Of a stretch of 64,000 nucleotides of DNA, positions 48,075 through 58,221 are shown one piece after another. Numbering within the stretch: the stretch's first letter is position 1; the number at the start of each line of letters is the position of its first letter. This DNA is from Lautropia mirabilis (GTDB lineage Bacteria; Pseudomonadota; Gammaproteobacteria; Burkholderiales; Burkholderiaceae_B). The stretch lies in assembly GCA_945876565.1 (NCBI GenBank), contig CAMCOS010000003.1, positions 81,129 through 145,128 on the forward strand. Reading direction: 5' to 3'. A model generated the notes under the pieces. It was not told where the DNA came from. It worked only from the letters and a program-made list of their open reading frames with translations, and did no database searches. The position numbers were made by a program, and so were the translations under genes.

Positions 48075-48359
48075 TTGACGGGCAAACGAAAATCGGCTGA
48101 TGCTGCTTTGGATGATGTGCCTACGAGTTTTGAGCAGGCAATCGCGGAGCTAGAGAAGGTTGTTGCGTCAATGGAGAGCGGCGACTTGTCGCTTGAAGCA
48201 TCGCTGGCGGCTTACGAGCGAGGTGTGGTGTTGGCGCGCGCCTGCCAGACGCAACTGCAGGCTGCTGAGCAGCAAGTTAAAGTTCTAGAGCATGATTTAC
48301 TGCGTCCCTTGAATCCGCGTGCTGAGGGTGAGGGCGCTGGTGATGAGAGACTTGCATGA
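48075..48359 (+). CDS. xseB: exodeoxyribonuclease VII small subunit
   Basis: 94 residues from a TTG start at 48075, chosen because GGAGAG lies about 6 bases upstream and the protein then has the usual length. SFEQAIAELEKVVASMESGDLSLE in part and LAAYERGVVLARACQTQL are the XseB helical hairpin. It binds XseA to make the single-strand nuclease. The stop overlaps the ispA start. Confidence 0.88.
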   Translation: MTGKRKSADAALDDVPTSFEQAIAELEKVVASMESGDLSLEASLAAYERGVVLARACQTQLQAAEQQVKVLEHDLLRPLNPRAEGEGAGDERLA

Positions 48360-49276
48360 AGACGGCAGCGCTTGATACGCAGCCGTCCATTAACGCATGG
48401 ATTTTAGAGCGGGCCCAGCAGGTGGATTCTTGCTTGAATCAAATGTTGCCAGGTGCCGATGTTGAGCCAGCCGATCTGCATGCGGCCATGCGCTGGGCTG
48501 CGGTTGGTGCTGGTAAGCGAGTTCGGGCCTGTATGGTTTATGCCGCCGGGCATGCGTGCCTGGCAAGCTCGGATGCCAATTTGCAACAAGCGTTAAACCG
48601 GGCGGCGGCGGCGGTTGAATTGATCCATGCTTATTCACTCGTACATGATGACATGCCGTGTATGGACGATGACTCGATGCGTCGCGGCAAGCCAGCCACG
48701 CATGTTCAGTTCGGGGAAGCCATGGCGTTGCTGGCAGGCGATGCGATGCAACCGCTGGCTTTTGAGTGGCTCAGTGAAATGCCAATTGCGCCGGCACTCG
48801 GGCTCCAAGCTGTGCGCACCGTGGCCATCGCAATCGGCAGTCAGGGCATGGCAGGTGGTCAGGCGGTGGATTTGTTGAGTACGGGACGGCAACTCGATGA
48901 GCGTATGCTTGCGCAAATGCACAACAAGAAAACGGGAAGCCTTTTGTCTGCCTGTGCACAGCTTGGTGCCATTGTGGTGGGGGCAGGTTCGCCACAGCGC
49001 GAGTGTCTTAGAGACTACTCCAGAGCCATTGGCTTGGCATTTCAGGTGATTGACGATGTGCTTGATGTCACAGCGCCGTCAGATGTGCTTGGCAAGACGG
49101 CTGGCAAAGATCTTGTTGCGCACAAGGCTACCTATGTGAGTTTGCTTGGTGTGTCGGGTGCCAAAGATCTGGCACAGCAGTTGCATCAGCAAGCGTGCGA
49201 GGCGATTCTGTCGTTTGGCAAGCGTGGTGAATATTTACGCGGTTTAGCTGACTTCATTGTGCAGCGTGCCTACTGA
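48356..49276 (+). CDS. ispA: (2E,6E)-farnesyl diphosphate synthase
   Basis: 306 residues. [10 protein letters not shown] is the first aspartate-rich motif and [10 protein letters not shown] the second, with [13 protein letters not shown] near the N-terminus. It condenses IPP with DMAPP and GPP to give farnesyl diphosphate for quinones, undecaprenol and hopanoids. It overlaps xseB and lies 10 bases before dxs, a common proteobacterial isoprenoid operon. Confidence 0.94.
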   Translation: MKTAALDTQPSINAWILERAQQVDSCLNQMLPGADVEPADLHAAMRWAAVGAGKRVRACMVYAAGHACLASSDANLQQALNRAAAAVELIHAYSLVHDDMPCMDDDSMRRGKPATHVQFGEAMALLAGDAMQPLAFEWLSEMPIAPALGLQAVRTVAIAIGSQGMAGGQAVDLLSTGRQLDERMLAQMHNKKTGSLLSACAQLGAIVVGAGSPQRECLRDYSRAIGLAFQVIDDVLDVTAPSDVLGKTAGKDLVAHKATYVSLLGVSGAKDLAQQLHQQACEAILSFGKRGEYLRGLADFIVQRAY

Positions 49277-49286
49277 AGGACTTCGA

Positions 49287-51164
49287 ATGTCTTACGAGCT
49301 GTTGCAAACGATCAATTCTCCTCATGAGCTACGTGCACTTGAGCGCAGCCGATTAGACTCGTTGGCCAACGAGCTGCGGCAGTTTGTGTTGGAGTCTGTA
49401 TCCCAGACAGGTGGCCATTTGTCGTCGAACCTTGGTACTGTCGAGCTCACCATCGCTTTGCATTATGTATTCAATACACCAGAGGATCGGATTGTTTGGG
49501 ACGTGGGGCATCAGTCTTATCCTCACAAAATTTTGACGGGGCGGCGTGAGCAAATGTCTGGCTTGCGTCAGTATGAGGGCCTGTCTGGCTTTCCCAAGCG
49601 CAGTGAGTCTCCCTACGATGCGTTTGGGACTGCCCACTCGTCTACCTCGATTTCAGCGGCGCTTGGGATGGCGGTCGCTTCACGCAATGCAGGCGTCAAT
49701 CGGCAGCATATTGCTGTGATCGGCGATGGCGCGATGTCAGCTGGGATGGCGTTTGAGGCGATGAATAATGCCGGGGTGACGCCCGATGTAAATTTGCTGG
49801 TGGTGTTAAACGACAACGACATGTCAATCTCACCGCCCGTTGGTGCATTGAACCGTTATCTGGCCAGGTTATTGTCTGGGCAGTTCTATGCCACGGCCAA
49901 GAACATGGGTAAGGCTGTTTTGCAGCATATGCCGCCTGTTCTGGAGCTTGCTCGCCGGTTCGAGGAGCACGCCAAGGGGATGATCATGCCAGCAACCCTA
50001 TTTGAGGAGTTCGGATTCAATTACGTGGGCCCGATTGATGGCCACGACTTTAATGCGCTTGTGCCAACCTTGCATAACCTGCGAGAGCTCGGCGGTCTTC
50101 AGTTTTTGCATGTGGTGACCAAAAAGGGGCAGGGCTACAAGCTCGCTGAAGCGGATCCGGTGCTCTACCATGGCCCGGGCAGCTTTGATCCTGAGGTGGG
50201 CATCCAGAAGTCCAAAGCCGCGGCCAAGCCGACGTTTACACAAATCTTTGGTCATTGGTTATGTGACATGGCTCAATCCGACGATCGTTTGATCGGAATT
50301 ACGCCGGCCATGCGTGAAGGCAGTGGCATGGTGGAGTTTGAAAAGCGATTTCCCAAGCGCTATTTTGATGTTGGGATTGCCGAGCAGCACGCGGTGACAT
50401 TTGCCGCTGGCATTGCCTGTGAAGGGCAAAAGCCAGTCGTTGCGATCTATTCAACCTTCTTGCAGCGGGGCTACGATCAGTTGATCCACGATGTGGCGCT
50501 GCAAAACCTTGATGTCACCTTTGCGCTAGACCGTGCGGGACTTGTGGGTGCCGATGGCGCCACGCATGCTGGAAACTACGACATTGCCTATTTGCGCTGC
50601 ATCCCCAACATGGTCATTGCCACGCCTTCGGACGAAAACGAAACGCGGTTGCTGCTCACGACATGCTATGAATTTGCCGGGCCGTCCGCTGTCCGTTACC
50701 CGCGTGGCAGCGGCAGCGGAGCGACGGTGAGCAGTGATTTGGCGGCCGTTGAGATTGGCAAAGCGGTAGTGCGCCGAGAGGGCAAGCATTTAGCCCTGCT
50801 GGTGTTTGGCACTTTATTGCCTGCGGCTAATGCGGTTGCGCAAGCCCTTGATCTGACCTTGGTGGATATGCGCTTTGTGAAGCCCATTGATGAGTCGCTG
50901 ATTGCGGCGCTAGCTCAAACGCACCAGGGATTTGTGACCATCGAGGAAGGCAGTGTGATGGGTGGGGCGGGTAGTGCCGTTTGTGAATTTCTGAACTCGG
51001 CGCAGCTGCTCATGCCTGTTTTACAGATCGGTTTGCCTGATGAGTTTATTGACCATGGCGAGCAGAACTTGTTGCGCGCACAGGTAGGGCTTGATGCTGC
51101 AGGCATTCGTGCCAGCATTGAGCATCGATTTGGCGGCATGCTTGTCGCGGTAAATGTGGTCTAG
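49287..51164 (+). CDS. dxs: 1-deoxy-D-xylulose-5-phosphate synthase
   Basis: 625 residues from ATG 49287 (GAAGGA 6 bases upstream). [14 protein letters not shown] has the essential histidine, [18 protein letters not shown] is the thiamine diphosphate motif, and [15 protein letters not shown] lies in the transketolase pyrimidine domain. It makes the first intermediate of the MEP isoprenoid pathway from pyruvate and glyceraldehyde 3-phosphate. The last gene of the xseB-ispA-dxs operon. Confidence 0.96.
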   Translation: MSYELLQTINSPHELRALERSRLDSLANELRQFVLESVSQTGGHLSSNLGTVELTIALHYVFNTPEDRIVWDVGHQSYPHKILTGRREQMSGLRQYEGLSGFPKRSESPYDAFGTAHSSTSISAALGMAVASRNAGVNRQHIAVIGDGAMSAGMAFEAMNNAGVTPDVNLLVVLNDNDMSISPPVGALNRYLARLLSGQFYATAKNMGKAVLQHMPPVLELARRFEEHAKGMIMPATLFEEFGFNYVGPIDGHDFNALVPTLHNLRELGGLQFLHVVTKKGQGYKLAEADPVLYHGPGSFDPEVGIQKSKAAAKPTFTQIFGHWLCDMAQSDDRLIGITPAMREGSGMVEFEKRFPKRYFDVGIAEQHAVTFAAGIACEGQKPVVAIYSTFLQRGYDQLIHDVALQNLDVTFALDRAGLVGADGATHAGNYDIAYLRCIPNMVIATPSDENETRLLLTTCYEFAGPSAVRYPRGSGSGATVSSDLAAVEIGKAVVRREGKHLALLVFGTLLPAANAVAQALDLTLVDMRFVKPIDESLIAALAQTHQGFVTIEEGSVMGGAGSAVCEFLNSAQLLMPVLQIGLPDEFIDHGEQNLLRAQVGLDAAGIRASIEHRFGGMLVAVNVV

Positions 51165-51230
51165 AAACGGCTTGAGCTGATCTCGAGTCGCTCAACTAAC
51201 TGAATTGGTTCGGTTTTTTGCGTGCCACAT

Positions 51231-51259
51231 TTGCGCGATATGCGGATAAGTGCCATAAT
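51231..51259 (+). promoter_or_regulatory. sigma-70 promoter of the rpsF operon
   Basis: -35 TTGCGC (51231-51236), 17-base spacer, -10 CATAAT (51254-51259). The start would be near 51266, leaving a leader of about 124 bases. Confidence 0.7.
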
Positions 51260-51265
51260 TGAGGG

Positions 51266-51389
51266 CTTTTCACGGAAAGAAGCCGTTGAAAACAAACCTG
51301 CTCGATCGTGCAATGTCCGAACAACGGGCAATCTCGACGGGCTACTGAAGCCGATGTCGGCTAGTAACCATAGGCATAGGAGTATTTGA
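51266..51389 (+). promoter_or_regulatory. structured rpsF leader, candidate S6:S18 autoregulatory RNA
   Basis: Two hairpins are visible: arms 51267-51275 and 51283-51292 with a bulged T and CCG, and arms 51349-51353 and 51358-51362. Ribosomal protein S6:S18 complexes repress their operon by binding a leader hairpin with a CCG element in several bacteria. The match here is by position and partial structure only. Confidence 0.35.
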
Positions 51390-51761
51390 ATGCGCCATTA
51401 CGAAGTGGTTTTTATTGTGCACCCTGACCAAAGCGAGCAGGTGCCAGCAATGATTGAGCGTTACCAGGCGCTCATTAGTGGCAACGGCGGCACGATGCAC
51501 CGACTGGAAGACTGGGGTCGTCGCCAGCTCGCCTATCCGATCCAGAAGTTGGTCAAGGCACATTACGTTTGCATGAATATTGAGTGCGGCCAGCCAACCA
51601 TGGAAGAGCTAGAGCACTCATTCCGTTACAACGATGCTGTTTTGCGTCATCTCGTCATCAAGACTGCCGCTGCGCCCTCAGGCCCATCAGTGATGATGAA
51701 GTCCGTTGAGCGTGAAGAGGCCCGCAAGGTAAGTGAACCCGCTGCTGACACGGCGGAATAA
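51390..51761 (+). CDS. rpsF: 30S ribosomal protein S6
   Basis: 123 residues. [18 protein letters not shown] and [16 protein letters not shown] are the S6 signature, with a short acidic C-terminal tail that is usual in betaproteobacteria. GGAG precedes the start by about 9 bases. Confidence 0.96.
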   Translation: MRHYEVVFIVHPDQSEQVPAMIERYQALISGNGGTMHRLEDWGRRQLAYPIQKLVKAHYVCMNIECGQPTMEELEHSFRYNDAVLRHLVIKTAAAPSGPSVMMKSVEREEARKVSEPAADTAE

Positions 51762-51791
51762 ACCAAGTAGTCCGGTCTGGCGAGCTGTCGC

Positions 51792-52091
51792 TTGAATCAA
51801 GTTGCAATCACTGGTGAGCTCATTGAGAGATCAGCACTTAGGTACACACCGGCCGCTGTGGCGGTCCTGGATCTTAAGTTGCTTCATTGTGAAACCGTTG
51901 ATCAAGCAGGTTTATCAAGATCGATCCGATTTGAAATATCGGTTGCAGCAATGGGTGATTTGGCGCTGATGTGGCAGTCGATCCCGTTGGGGCAATTAGT
52001 CAAGGTGCAAGGTTTTTTGGCAGCAGCACGTCAAAATTCCCCGCGACTCGTACTACACGCCACTGAAATCGGTATTTCATCAAACGTTTAA
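51792..52091 (+). CDS. priB: primosomal replication protein PriB
   Basis: 99 residues with an OB fold: ITGELIERSALRYTPAAVAV at the N-terminus and RSIRFEISVAAMGDLAL in the core. TTG start at 51792, fixed by homology rather than by ribosome site. PriB helps PriA restart stalled forks, and its place between S6 and S18 is typical of betaproteobacteria. Confidence 0.88.
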   Translation: MNQVAITGELIERSALRYTPAAVAVLDLKLLHCETVDQAGLSRSIRFEISVAAMGDLALMWQSIPLGQLVKVQGFLAAARQNSPRLVLHATEIGISSNV

Positions 52092-52109
52092 TTGTGAGAG
52101 GTGTCCAAG

Positions 52110-52379
52110 ATGGCATTCGGAGCTCGTAAAGAAAAGAAGAAGTTCACTCAGCAAAATCCGCTGTTCAAACGCCGTAAGTTCTGCCGTTTTTCGGCAGCCG
52201 GTGTTGACCAGATTGATTACAAGGATCTAGACACGCTACGTGACTTTATCCAGGAAAATGGCAAGATTATCCCTGCTCGTTTGACCGGTACAAAGGCGCA
52301 TTATCAGCGTCAGCTTGACTCGGCGATCAAGCGCGCTCGGTTCTTGGCGTTGTTGCCGTTTACTGACAATCACAAGTAA
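52110..52379 (+). CDS. rpsR: 30S ribosomal protein S18
   Basis: 89 residues from ATG 52110 (GAGAGG 8 bases upstream). [19 protein letters not shown] and [20 protein letters not shown] are standard S18. An in-frame GTG at 52101 overlaps the ribosome site and is not used. Confidence 0.96.
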   Translation: MAFGARKEKKKFTQQNPLFKRRKFCRFSAAGVDQIDYKDLDTLRDFIQENGKIIPARLTGTKAHYQRQLDSAIKRARFLALLPFTDNHK

Positions 52380-52392
52380 TCAGGGGGCTACC

Positions 52393-52848
52393 ATGCAAAT
52401 TATTCTGTTAGAAAAAGTCGTTAATGTTGGCAACCTCGGTGATGTGGTTCGTGTTCGTGACGGTTATGCGCGCAACTTTTTGATCCCACAAAAGAAAGCA
52501 CGTCGTGCCACGCAAGCAGCAATTCAGGAATTCGAAGAGCGCCGTGCTGAGCTCGAGCGTGCTCAAGCCGATCGCCTACAGGCTTCGCAGGCACTGGCCG
52601 CCCGCATGGAAGGCTTGGTGCTGGTGATGTCACAAAAGGCTGGTGTGGATGGTCGATTGTTTGGATCGGTGACCAACATGGATATCGCGGCAGCATTGGT
52701 TGAGAAGGGTTTTGAGGGTGTTCTGAAGAGCCAGGTGCGTTTGTCTGATGGTGCGATCAAGGCGATTGGCGAGTTTCCGATTCAGGTTGCGCTGCACTCG
52801 GACGTGATTGCTGATGTCGTGGTCAAAGTTGAGGGTGAGCTGGTCTAA
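52393..52848 (+). CDS. rplI: 50S ribosomal protein L9
   Basis: 151 residues from ATG 52393 (AGGGGG about 7 bases upstream). [19 protein letters not shown] is the N-terminal domain signature, followed by the long connecting helix and C-terminal RNA-binding domain. Last gene of the rpsF operon before a terminator. Confidence 0.96.
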   Translation: MQIILLEKVVNVGNLGDVVRVRDGYARNFLIPQKKARRATQAAIQEFEERRAELERAQADRLQASQALAARMEGLVLVMSQKAGVDGRLFGSVTNMDIAAALVEKGFEGVLKSQVRLSDGAIKAIGEFPIQVALHSDVIADVVVKVEGELV

Positions 52849-52872
52849 GCGTCAGTCGCTGATCAGCTGCAA

Positions 52873-52900
52873 AATGGCACGGTGATCCCGTGCCATTTTT
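52873..52900 (+). terminator. intrinsic terminator after rplI
   Basis: AATGGCACGG-N5-CCGTGCCATT followed by TTTG. It closes the ribosomal operon; dnaB starts 46 bases later. Confidence 0.88.
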
Positions 52901-52946
52901 GTCTGAGCAGCCTGCATGACGCTCACCTTGGCGATATGATCTTTGT

Positions 52947-54323
52947 ATGAACCAAACACCCGAACCAGACCTCCAATACTTGCGCGTTCCGCCTCATTCC
53001 ATTGAGGCCGAACAGTCAGTGCTCGGTGGCTTATTGCTGGACAACGCCGCTTTCGAACGTTTGACGGACTTATTGGGTGAGGGTGATTTTTATCGTCATG
53101 ATCACCGTCTGATTTGGCATCACATCGCCAGACTGATCAATTTGTCACGCCCGGCTGATGTCATTACAGTCAATGAGTCACTGATCAGTGCAGGTAAAGC
53201 GGACGACGCTGGTGGGTTGATCTATTTAAATGCGCTGGCGCACAATACGCCCTCGGCAGCCAATATTCGTCGCTATGCTGAAATCGTGCGTGAGCGCTCC
53301 ATGCTGCGCAAGCTTGTCGCGGTCGCAGACGATATCGCGGCCACCGCCTTAAACCCTCAAGGCAAAGAGGCCCGCCAGTTGCTTGATGAGGCTGAGTCAC
53401 GCGTGTTCAAGATTGCCCAGGAGGGTGCCAGAAGCTCTCAAGGGTTTCATGAAATTCAGCCCTTGTTAGCCCAAGTTGTCGAACGCATCGATGAACTCTA
53501 TCACCGTGAGGGCGGTTCTGATGTAACAGGTATTCCGACGGGTTTTGTTGATCTGGATCGCATGACCTCAGGCCTGCAGCCTGGTGATTTGGTGATTGTG
53601 GCAGGCCGTCCCTCCATGGGTAAGACCTCGTTCTCCATGAACATGGCTGAACATGTGGCCATTGAGCAGGGCCTGCCAGTGGCTGTGTTTTCCATGGAAA
53701 TGGGTGCTGTGCAACTTGCGATGCGGATGCTGGGGTCTGTGGGTATGCTTGATCAGCATCGCATGCGCACGGGCAAGTTGCTGACCGACGATTGGCCCCG
53801 GGTAACACACGCAGTGCAACGCATGCAGAATGCCCAGGTTTATATCGACGAGACGCCTGGTTTGACTGTGGTTGACCTTCGTGCACGTGCGCGCCGGTTG
53901 GCCCGTCAGTGCGGCCGTTTGGGTCTGATTGTGATTGACTATATCCAGTTGATGTCTGCAAGCGGCGGTGGTGAAAATCGTGCGACTGAGATATCCGAGA
54001 TCAGCCGAGCGCTCAAGGGCCTGGCCAAGGAGTTGGAGTGCCCCGTGGTTTGCCTGTCGCAGTTAAACCGTTCGCTCGAACAACGACCCAACAAGCGTCC
54101 GGTGATGAGTGACCTTCGAGAGTCCGGTGCGATCGAGCAGGACGCGGACGTGATTTTATTCATTTACCGAGACGAGGTCTATAACCCGGACTCGCCTGAC
54201 AAAGGCACGGCGGAGATCATTATTGGTAAGCAGCGTAACGGACCGATCGGCACGGTCAGACTTACCTTTCAGGGTGAGAGCACCAAGTTCCTGAACTTCA
54301 CGGGTGGTGGCGGTAGCTATTGA
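52947..54323 (+). CDS. dnaB: replicative DNA helicase DnaB
   Basis: 458 residues. The N-terminal collar domain begins PPHSIEAEQSVLGGLLLD. The RecA-like motor has Walker A AGRPSMGKTSFS, LIVIDYIQLM (Walker B), and DLRESGAIEQDADVI. It unwinds DNA at the fork and loads primase. No intein interrupts the motor. Its end overlaps the convergent pdxA by 7 bases. Confidence 0.96.
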   Translation: MNQTPEPDLQYLRVPPHSIEAEQSVLGGLLLDNAAFERLTDLLGEGDFYRHDHRLIWHHIARLINLSRPADVITVNESLISAGKADDAGGLIYLNALAHNTPSAANIRRYAEIVRERSMLRKLVAVADDIAATALNPQGKEARQLLDEAESRVFKIAQEGARSSQGFHEIQPLLAQVVERIDELYHREGGSDVTGIPTGFVDLDRMTSGLQPGDLVIVAGRPSMGKTSFSMNMAEHVAIEQGLPVAVFSMEMGAVQLAMRMLGSVGMLDQHRMRTGKLLTDDWPRVTHAVQRMQNAQVYIDETPGLTVVDLRARARRLARQCGRLGLIVIDYIQLMSASGGGENRATEISEISRALKGLAKELECPVVCLSQLNRSLEQRPNKRPVMSDLRESGAIEQDADVILFIYRDEVYNPDSPDKGTAEIIIGKQRNGPIGTVRLTFQGESTKFLNFTGGGGSY

Positions 54324-55315
54324 CCCGATTGCGCTCGGTTGGCAATCAGCGCACGCGCCATGTCAACAGCCTGCTTTAACGACGCGGCGCTGGCGATCCC
54401 TTGTCCCGCGATATCAAAGGCAGTTCCGTGATCAACACTGGTTCTGACAAACGGCAATCCAATGGTGACGTTCACCCCTTGATCGAGACCTAAATATTTC
54501 ACGGGAATCAGGCCTTGGTCATGATATTGCGCGACAACGACATCAAACTCACCTTGTCTTGCTCGGCCAAATATGGTGTCTCCAGGCCATGGGCCTGAAG
54601 CATCAATGCCAAGCCCTCTAGCCTGTTTGATGGCTGGCTCAATCATCGTTTGCTCTTCGTGGCCAAATTTTCCAGACTCCCCAGCATGAGGGTTGAGTCC
54701 GGCCACTGCTACGCGAGGGTTGGGGACGCCGAGCGCGACGCAAGCCTGGAAAGCCAGGCGCATCGCCTGTAGTTCAAGCTCAATCGAAATGGTTTGTGCG
54801 ACCCGCGACAGAGGAATGTGGATGGTGACTAGCACCACCCGGATCACATCATTGGCCAGCATCATGGCCACGGGGATATCGCCGCAGCGATGGGACAGTA
54901 TTTCGGTGTGGCCAGGAAAGTCAAAGCCAGCCGAATGAATCGCGTGCTTATTTAGGGGCGCAGTCACCATGCCACGCACCTTGCCATCAAGCGCATCATC
55001 AATCGCACTTTTTACGCATTGGTAGGCCACCTTGCCGGCGATGGCGCTGACATGCCCGAGGCTCAGGTCCGAAGGTACCGCATCGCAAGCCCGATAGACA
55101 GGCAAGGTTTGCAGTGACAGCGGTGCATTCGGGCTACCAAGCGATTCGATAACAAGTTCGTACCCAAGCATGCGCGCAGTTTGAGCTAGCCAGTCGGGAT
55201 CACCGTAAACCACGCAGTTCGCGGGCGGCGTATCCTTAAATAGCTTAAGAATGATCTCTGGCCCCACGCCAGCGGGATCCCCCATGGTGATGGCCAGGCG
55301 ATCATGCTCATCCAC
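54317..55315 (-). CDS. pdxA: 4-hydroxythreonine-4-phosphate dehydrogenase
   Basis: 332 residues. ITMGDPAGVGPEI, TAPLNKHAIHSAG, FPGHTEIL and VVAQYHDQGLIPVKYLG carry the metal-binding histidines and NAD site of PdxA, which acts in pyridoxal 5-phosphate synthesis with PdxJ. The start overlaps the preceding PhoH-like stop by one base. Confidence 0.93.
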   Translation of the reverse strand: MDEHDRLAITMGDPAGVGPEIILKLFKDTPPANCVVYGDPDWLAQTARMLGYELVIESLGSPNAPLSLQTLPVYRACDAVPSDLSLGHVSAIAGKVAYQCVKSAIDDALDGKVRGMVTAPLNKHAIHSAGFDFPGHTEILSHRCGDIPVAMMLANDVIRVVLVTIHIPLSRVAQTISIELELQAMRLAFQACVALGVPNPRVAVAGLNPHAGESGKFGHEEQTMIEPAIKQARGLGIDASGPWPGDTIFGRARQGEFDVVVAQYHDQGLIPVKYLGLDQGVNVTIGLPFVRTSVDHGTAFDIAGQGIASAASLKQAVDMARALIANRAQSGQ

Positions 55316-57009
55316 TACAACACGTCTCCAGCGTAATCAGCCAGGCGTGACCGTTCGCCTCGCTGCAGGGTGATGTGCCCCGAATGGGGCCAGCCTTTGA
55401 ATCGGTCGACCACGAAGGTCAGGCCTGAGCTGCCTTCGGTCAGATAAGGCGTATCGATCTGGGCAATGTTGCCTAGACAAACCACCTTGGTGCCTGGGCC
55501 TGCCCGTGTGATCAAGGTTTTCATTTGCTTGGGCGTGAGGTTCTGGGCTTCATCGATGATGAGAAACTTATTCAGGAAGGTTCGCCCTCGCATAAAGTTC
55601 AGTGACTTGACTTTGATGCGAGAGCGGATCAAGTCCATGGTCGCTGCGCGTCCCCATTCATTGCCGCCAGAGTTGCCTTCACCATCGCCCATGTTTAAAA
55701 CATCGAGATTGTCTTCCAACGCACCCATCCAAGGTAGCATTTTCTCTTCTTCTGTGCCGGGCAAGAACCCGATGTCTTCACCCACTGGGACTGTGACGCG
55801 GGTCATGATGATCTCGGTGTATCGCTTGGTCTCTAAAACTTGGGTCAGCGCGGCGGCAAGGGTTAACAGAGTTTTGCCGGTGCCTGCTTGGCCAAGTAGC
55901 GACACAAAATCGACATCTGGATCCATCAGCAAGTTCAGCGCAAAGTTCTGCTCCCGGTTGCGCGCCGTGATCCCCCAGACATTGTTTTTGGCATGGGTGT
56001 AGTCTCGCAGCGTGGCCAGAACAGCGGTTTTGCCACTGACTTCCCGCACTTGGGCGTGTAGGGGTAGCGACCCATCAAAGTAAACAAACTGATTGACCAG
56101 AAATTGGCTGCACAAAGGACCTTTAATTCGATAGAAGGTAATGCCGCCTTGTTGCCAAGACTCGATGTCTTTGCCGTGTTTGTTCCAGAAGTCCTCTGGC
56201 AACACCTGAACACCGGTGTAGAGTAGGTCGGTGTCTTCGAGTACGTGATCATTGAAATAGTCCTCGGCAGCCAAGCCCAGGGCCCGCGCTTTAAGGCGCA
56301 TGTTGATGTCTTTTGAGACCAACACAACTTCGCGATGGTCGTGCTGTTTTTGCAGAGCGCTCACAACCCCCAGAATTTGGTTGTCAGCTTTGCCCATGGG
56401 CAGGTCATTGGGCAAGTCACTCGATAGTGCTGTCGTCTGGAAGAACAGTCTGCCGATCGCGTCTTTGTTACCAAGCCTGTTGAGTTCAATGCCTTGGTCA
56501 AGCTGCTCGAGGTTTTCGACAAGTGCATCAAGGGAGCGGCTGACCTGGCGGGCATTCCTCGCTACTTCAGACATGCCTTTTTTGTGATGATCGAGCTCTT
56601 CGAGCGTCATCATGGGCAGGTAAACATCGTGCTCTTCAAACCGGAACAGGCTTGATGGGTCGTGCATCAAGACGTTGGTGTCAAGCACAAACAGCTTGGT
56701 TGCTGTTTTTGACTTTGTTTTGCTCGATCGCCCATCCTCTTTACTCGTGCTGCCCGCACGCGAATGGACTGGCTTGCGTTGCGCGGGCTTGTCTGCCACG
56801 GTTTTCACCGTGGCGGGCCTCGGGCTTAACAAGACGGCGGGAGCCGTTGCTGCTTCAATAAACGCCAGGTTCGGTGGTTGCGAGCTCTCAGGCTCGATGG
56901 GGACCACGGTCGCTGCCGCCTTGTTCGGTGCAGCCCCCAGTTTGGGTTCTGCAATGGTTTCTAGGTCTAACAAGGTTGCGGGACGGGACGGCAGTTTAGG
57001 AAGCGGCAT
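55315..57009 (-). CDS. PIN domain plus PhoH-like ATPase
   Basis: 564 residues from ATG 57009. After a Pro/Ala-rich 100-residue start comes a PIN nuclease domain (FVLDTNVLMHDP, LEELDHHKKG) and then a PhoH ATPase with Walker A GQAGTGKTLL and Walker B LIIDEAQNLTPKQMK. Homologues (YlaK type) are thought to be RNA helicase-nucleases. AAGGAG lies 10 bases before this ATG; a TTG at 57018 is too close to it. Co-transcribed with pdxA. Confidence 0.85.
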   Translation of the reverse strand: MPLPKLPSRPATLLDLETIAEPKLGAAPNKAAATVVPIEPESSQPPNLAFIEAATAPAVLLSPRPATVKTVADKPAQRKPVHSRAGSTSKEDGRSSKTKSKTATKLFVLDTNVLMHDPSSLFRFEEHDVYLPMMTLEELDHHKKGMSEVARNARQVSRSLDALVENLEQLDQGIELNRLGNKDAIGRLFFQTTALSSDLPNDLPMGKADNQILGVVSALQKQHDHREVVLVSKDINMRLKARALGLAAEDYFNDHVLEDTDLLYTGVQVLPEDFWNKHGKDIESWQQGGITFYRIKGPLCSQFLVNQFVYFDGSLPLHAQVREVSGKTAVLATLRDYTHAKNNVWGITARNREQNFALNLLMDPDVDFVSLLGQAGTGKTLLTLAAALTQVLETKRYTEIIMTRVTVPVGEDIGFLPGTEEEKMLPWMGALEDNLDVLNMGDGEGNSGGNEWGRAATMDLIRSRIKVKSLNFMRGRTFLNKFLIIDEAQNLTPKQMKTLITRAGPGTKVVCLGNIAQIDTPYLTEGSSGLTFVVDRFKGWPHSGHITLQRGERSRLADYAGDVL

Positions 57010-57102
57010 GAGGAACAATCTCCTTGGTTTGAGCCGAAATGTTTCGTTACGCCAACACTGCCATGACAGTCTGACAGTTTTGTTACAGCCTTGCCAATGC
57101 CG

Positions 57103-57570
57103 CTAAAGCGCCTTGACAGCTTCCAATACCTGCAACGCATGACCAGCAACCTTCACGCCCCGCCAGGCCCTGGCGATCTTTCCTTCGGCGTCGATCAGAA
57201 AAGTGCTTCGTTCAACGCCACGCACCGCCTTGCCATACATTTTTTTGTCACGAATGACGTCATATAGCTGACAGATGGCCTCGTTGGTATCTGAGATTAA
57301 GGGATACTTCAGCCCGAGTTTTTCGCTGAATTTGATGTGCGAGCCGATCGTGTCACGAGAAATGCCAGCTAAATAGCAGCCTGCTCGTTGAAATGCTTGC
57401 TGGTGTGCCTGGAAATCCTGCGCTTCAATGGTGCAGCCAGGGGTATTGTCTTTCGGATAAAAGAACAGGACGATCCTGTGTCCCTGGGTGTCTGAGAGTT
57501 TGATAATGCCAGCGGTGCTCTCGGCTTCGAAATTCGGGGCTATATCCCCCACTTTAGGTTGGTTACCCAT
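57103..57570 (-). CDS. bcp: peroxiredoxin, Bcp/PrxQ type
   Basis: 155 residues. DNTPGCTIEAQDF holds the peroxidatic Cys46. The resolving cysteine usual five residues later in E. coli Bcp is glutamine (Gln51), so this is a one-cysteine form or uses Cys65 or Cys99 instead. It reduces peroxides with thioredoxin or another thiol. The stop of the next gene is 1 base upstream of the start. Confidence 0.88.
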   Translation of the reverse strand: MGNQPKVGDIAPNFEAESTAGIIKLSDTQGHRIVLFFYPKDNTPGCTIEAQDFQAHQQAFQRAGCYLAGISRDTIGSHIKFSEKLGLKYPLISDTNEAICQLYDVIRDKKMYGKAVRGVERSTFLIDAEGKIARAWRGVKVAGHALQVLEAVKAL

Positions 57571-57571
57571 C

Positions 57572-58018
57572 TTACGGTTGCTCCAAAATTAAGGCTGCAA
57601 TGACTCGACGACCTTCGGTCATCAGAATGTTGTAGGTACGCGCAGCAGCCCCCGTTGACATGCACTCAACCCCCACGCCGGCGCGCATCAAAGGACCAAC
57701 GATTTCGGCACCGAGCATGATCTGGCGCTCGCCTGTGCCCACGAGCAGGATTTCGGGTCGGCTAGGATCAAAGGCGCCTGATGCTTCATCTGAGTCAAGA
57801 AAGTCAAGCGGGCTTTGACTCGCCTTGGTCATGGCGCAGGCCTGCAAAAGCAGATCTGTCGAGATGTCTGCTGCACTTTGGGCAGGCCATGTTCTGATCT
57901 CGCCTTCGGGGCCAAAGGCGATCGCTGTTTGAAAGCGGGCTTGGTTGATTTCAATAAAACCCTCACCATAGGCGGTGACGGTGTTTAGGCTCGGGTTGAC
58001 ATCGTCGTGCAACTTCAA
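57572..58018 (-). CDS. Mth938/NDUFAF3-like domain protein
   Basis: 148 residues. The central RPEILLVGTGERQIMLGAEI and the later GVECMSTGAAARTYNILMTEGRRVIAALIL region, given here in part, match the Mth938-like (DUF498) fold whose mitochondrial relative assists complex I assembly. The bacterial function is unknown. It is directly followed by bcp, 1 base away. Confidence 0.8.
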   Translation of the reverse strand: MKLHDDVNPSLNTVTAYGEGFIEINQARFQTAIAFGPEGEIRTWPAQSAADISTDLLLQACAMTKASQSPLDFLDSDEASGAFDPSRPEILLVGTGERQIMLGAEIVGPLMRAGVGVECMSTGAAARTYNILMTEGRRVIAALILEQP

Positions 58019-58221
58019 AAGAGACTCCTGCTGTTTGTTTGATCATACATGAGCTGATTCTTGGCGCGATTAGGGATTCTCTGGTCCTGTGGCATATTTG
58101 GCACGGTCGCACGCTACGGTTACGCTATTTCACCCCATGAATTTGCTGCGTTGCGACAAATGCGCTAGATTAAAGGATTTTCTATCATCAGGCTTTCGCG
58201 CCATTATCAGGTTTTTGCCGA

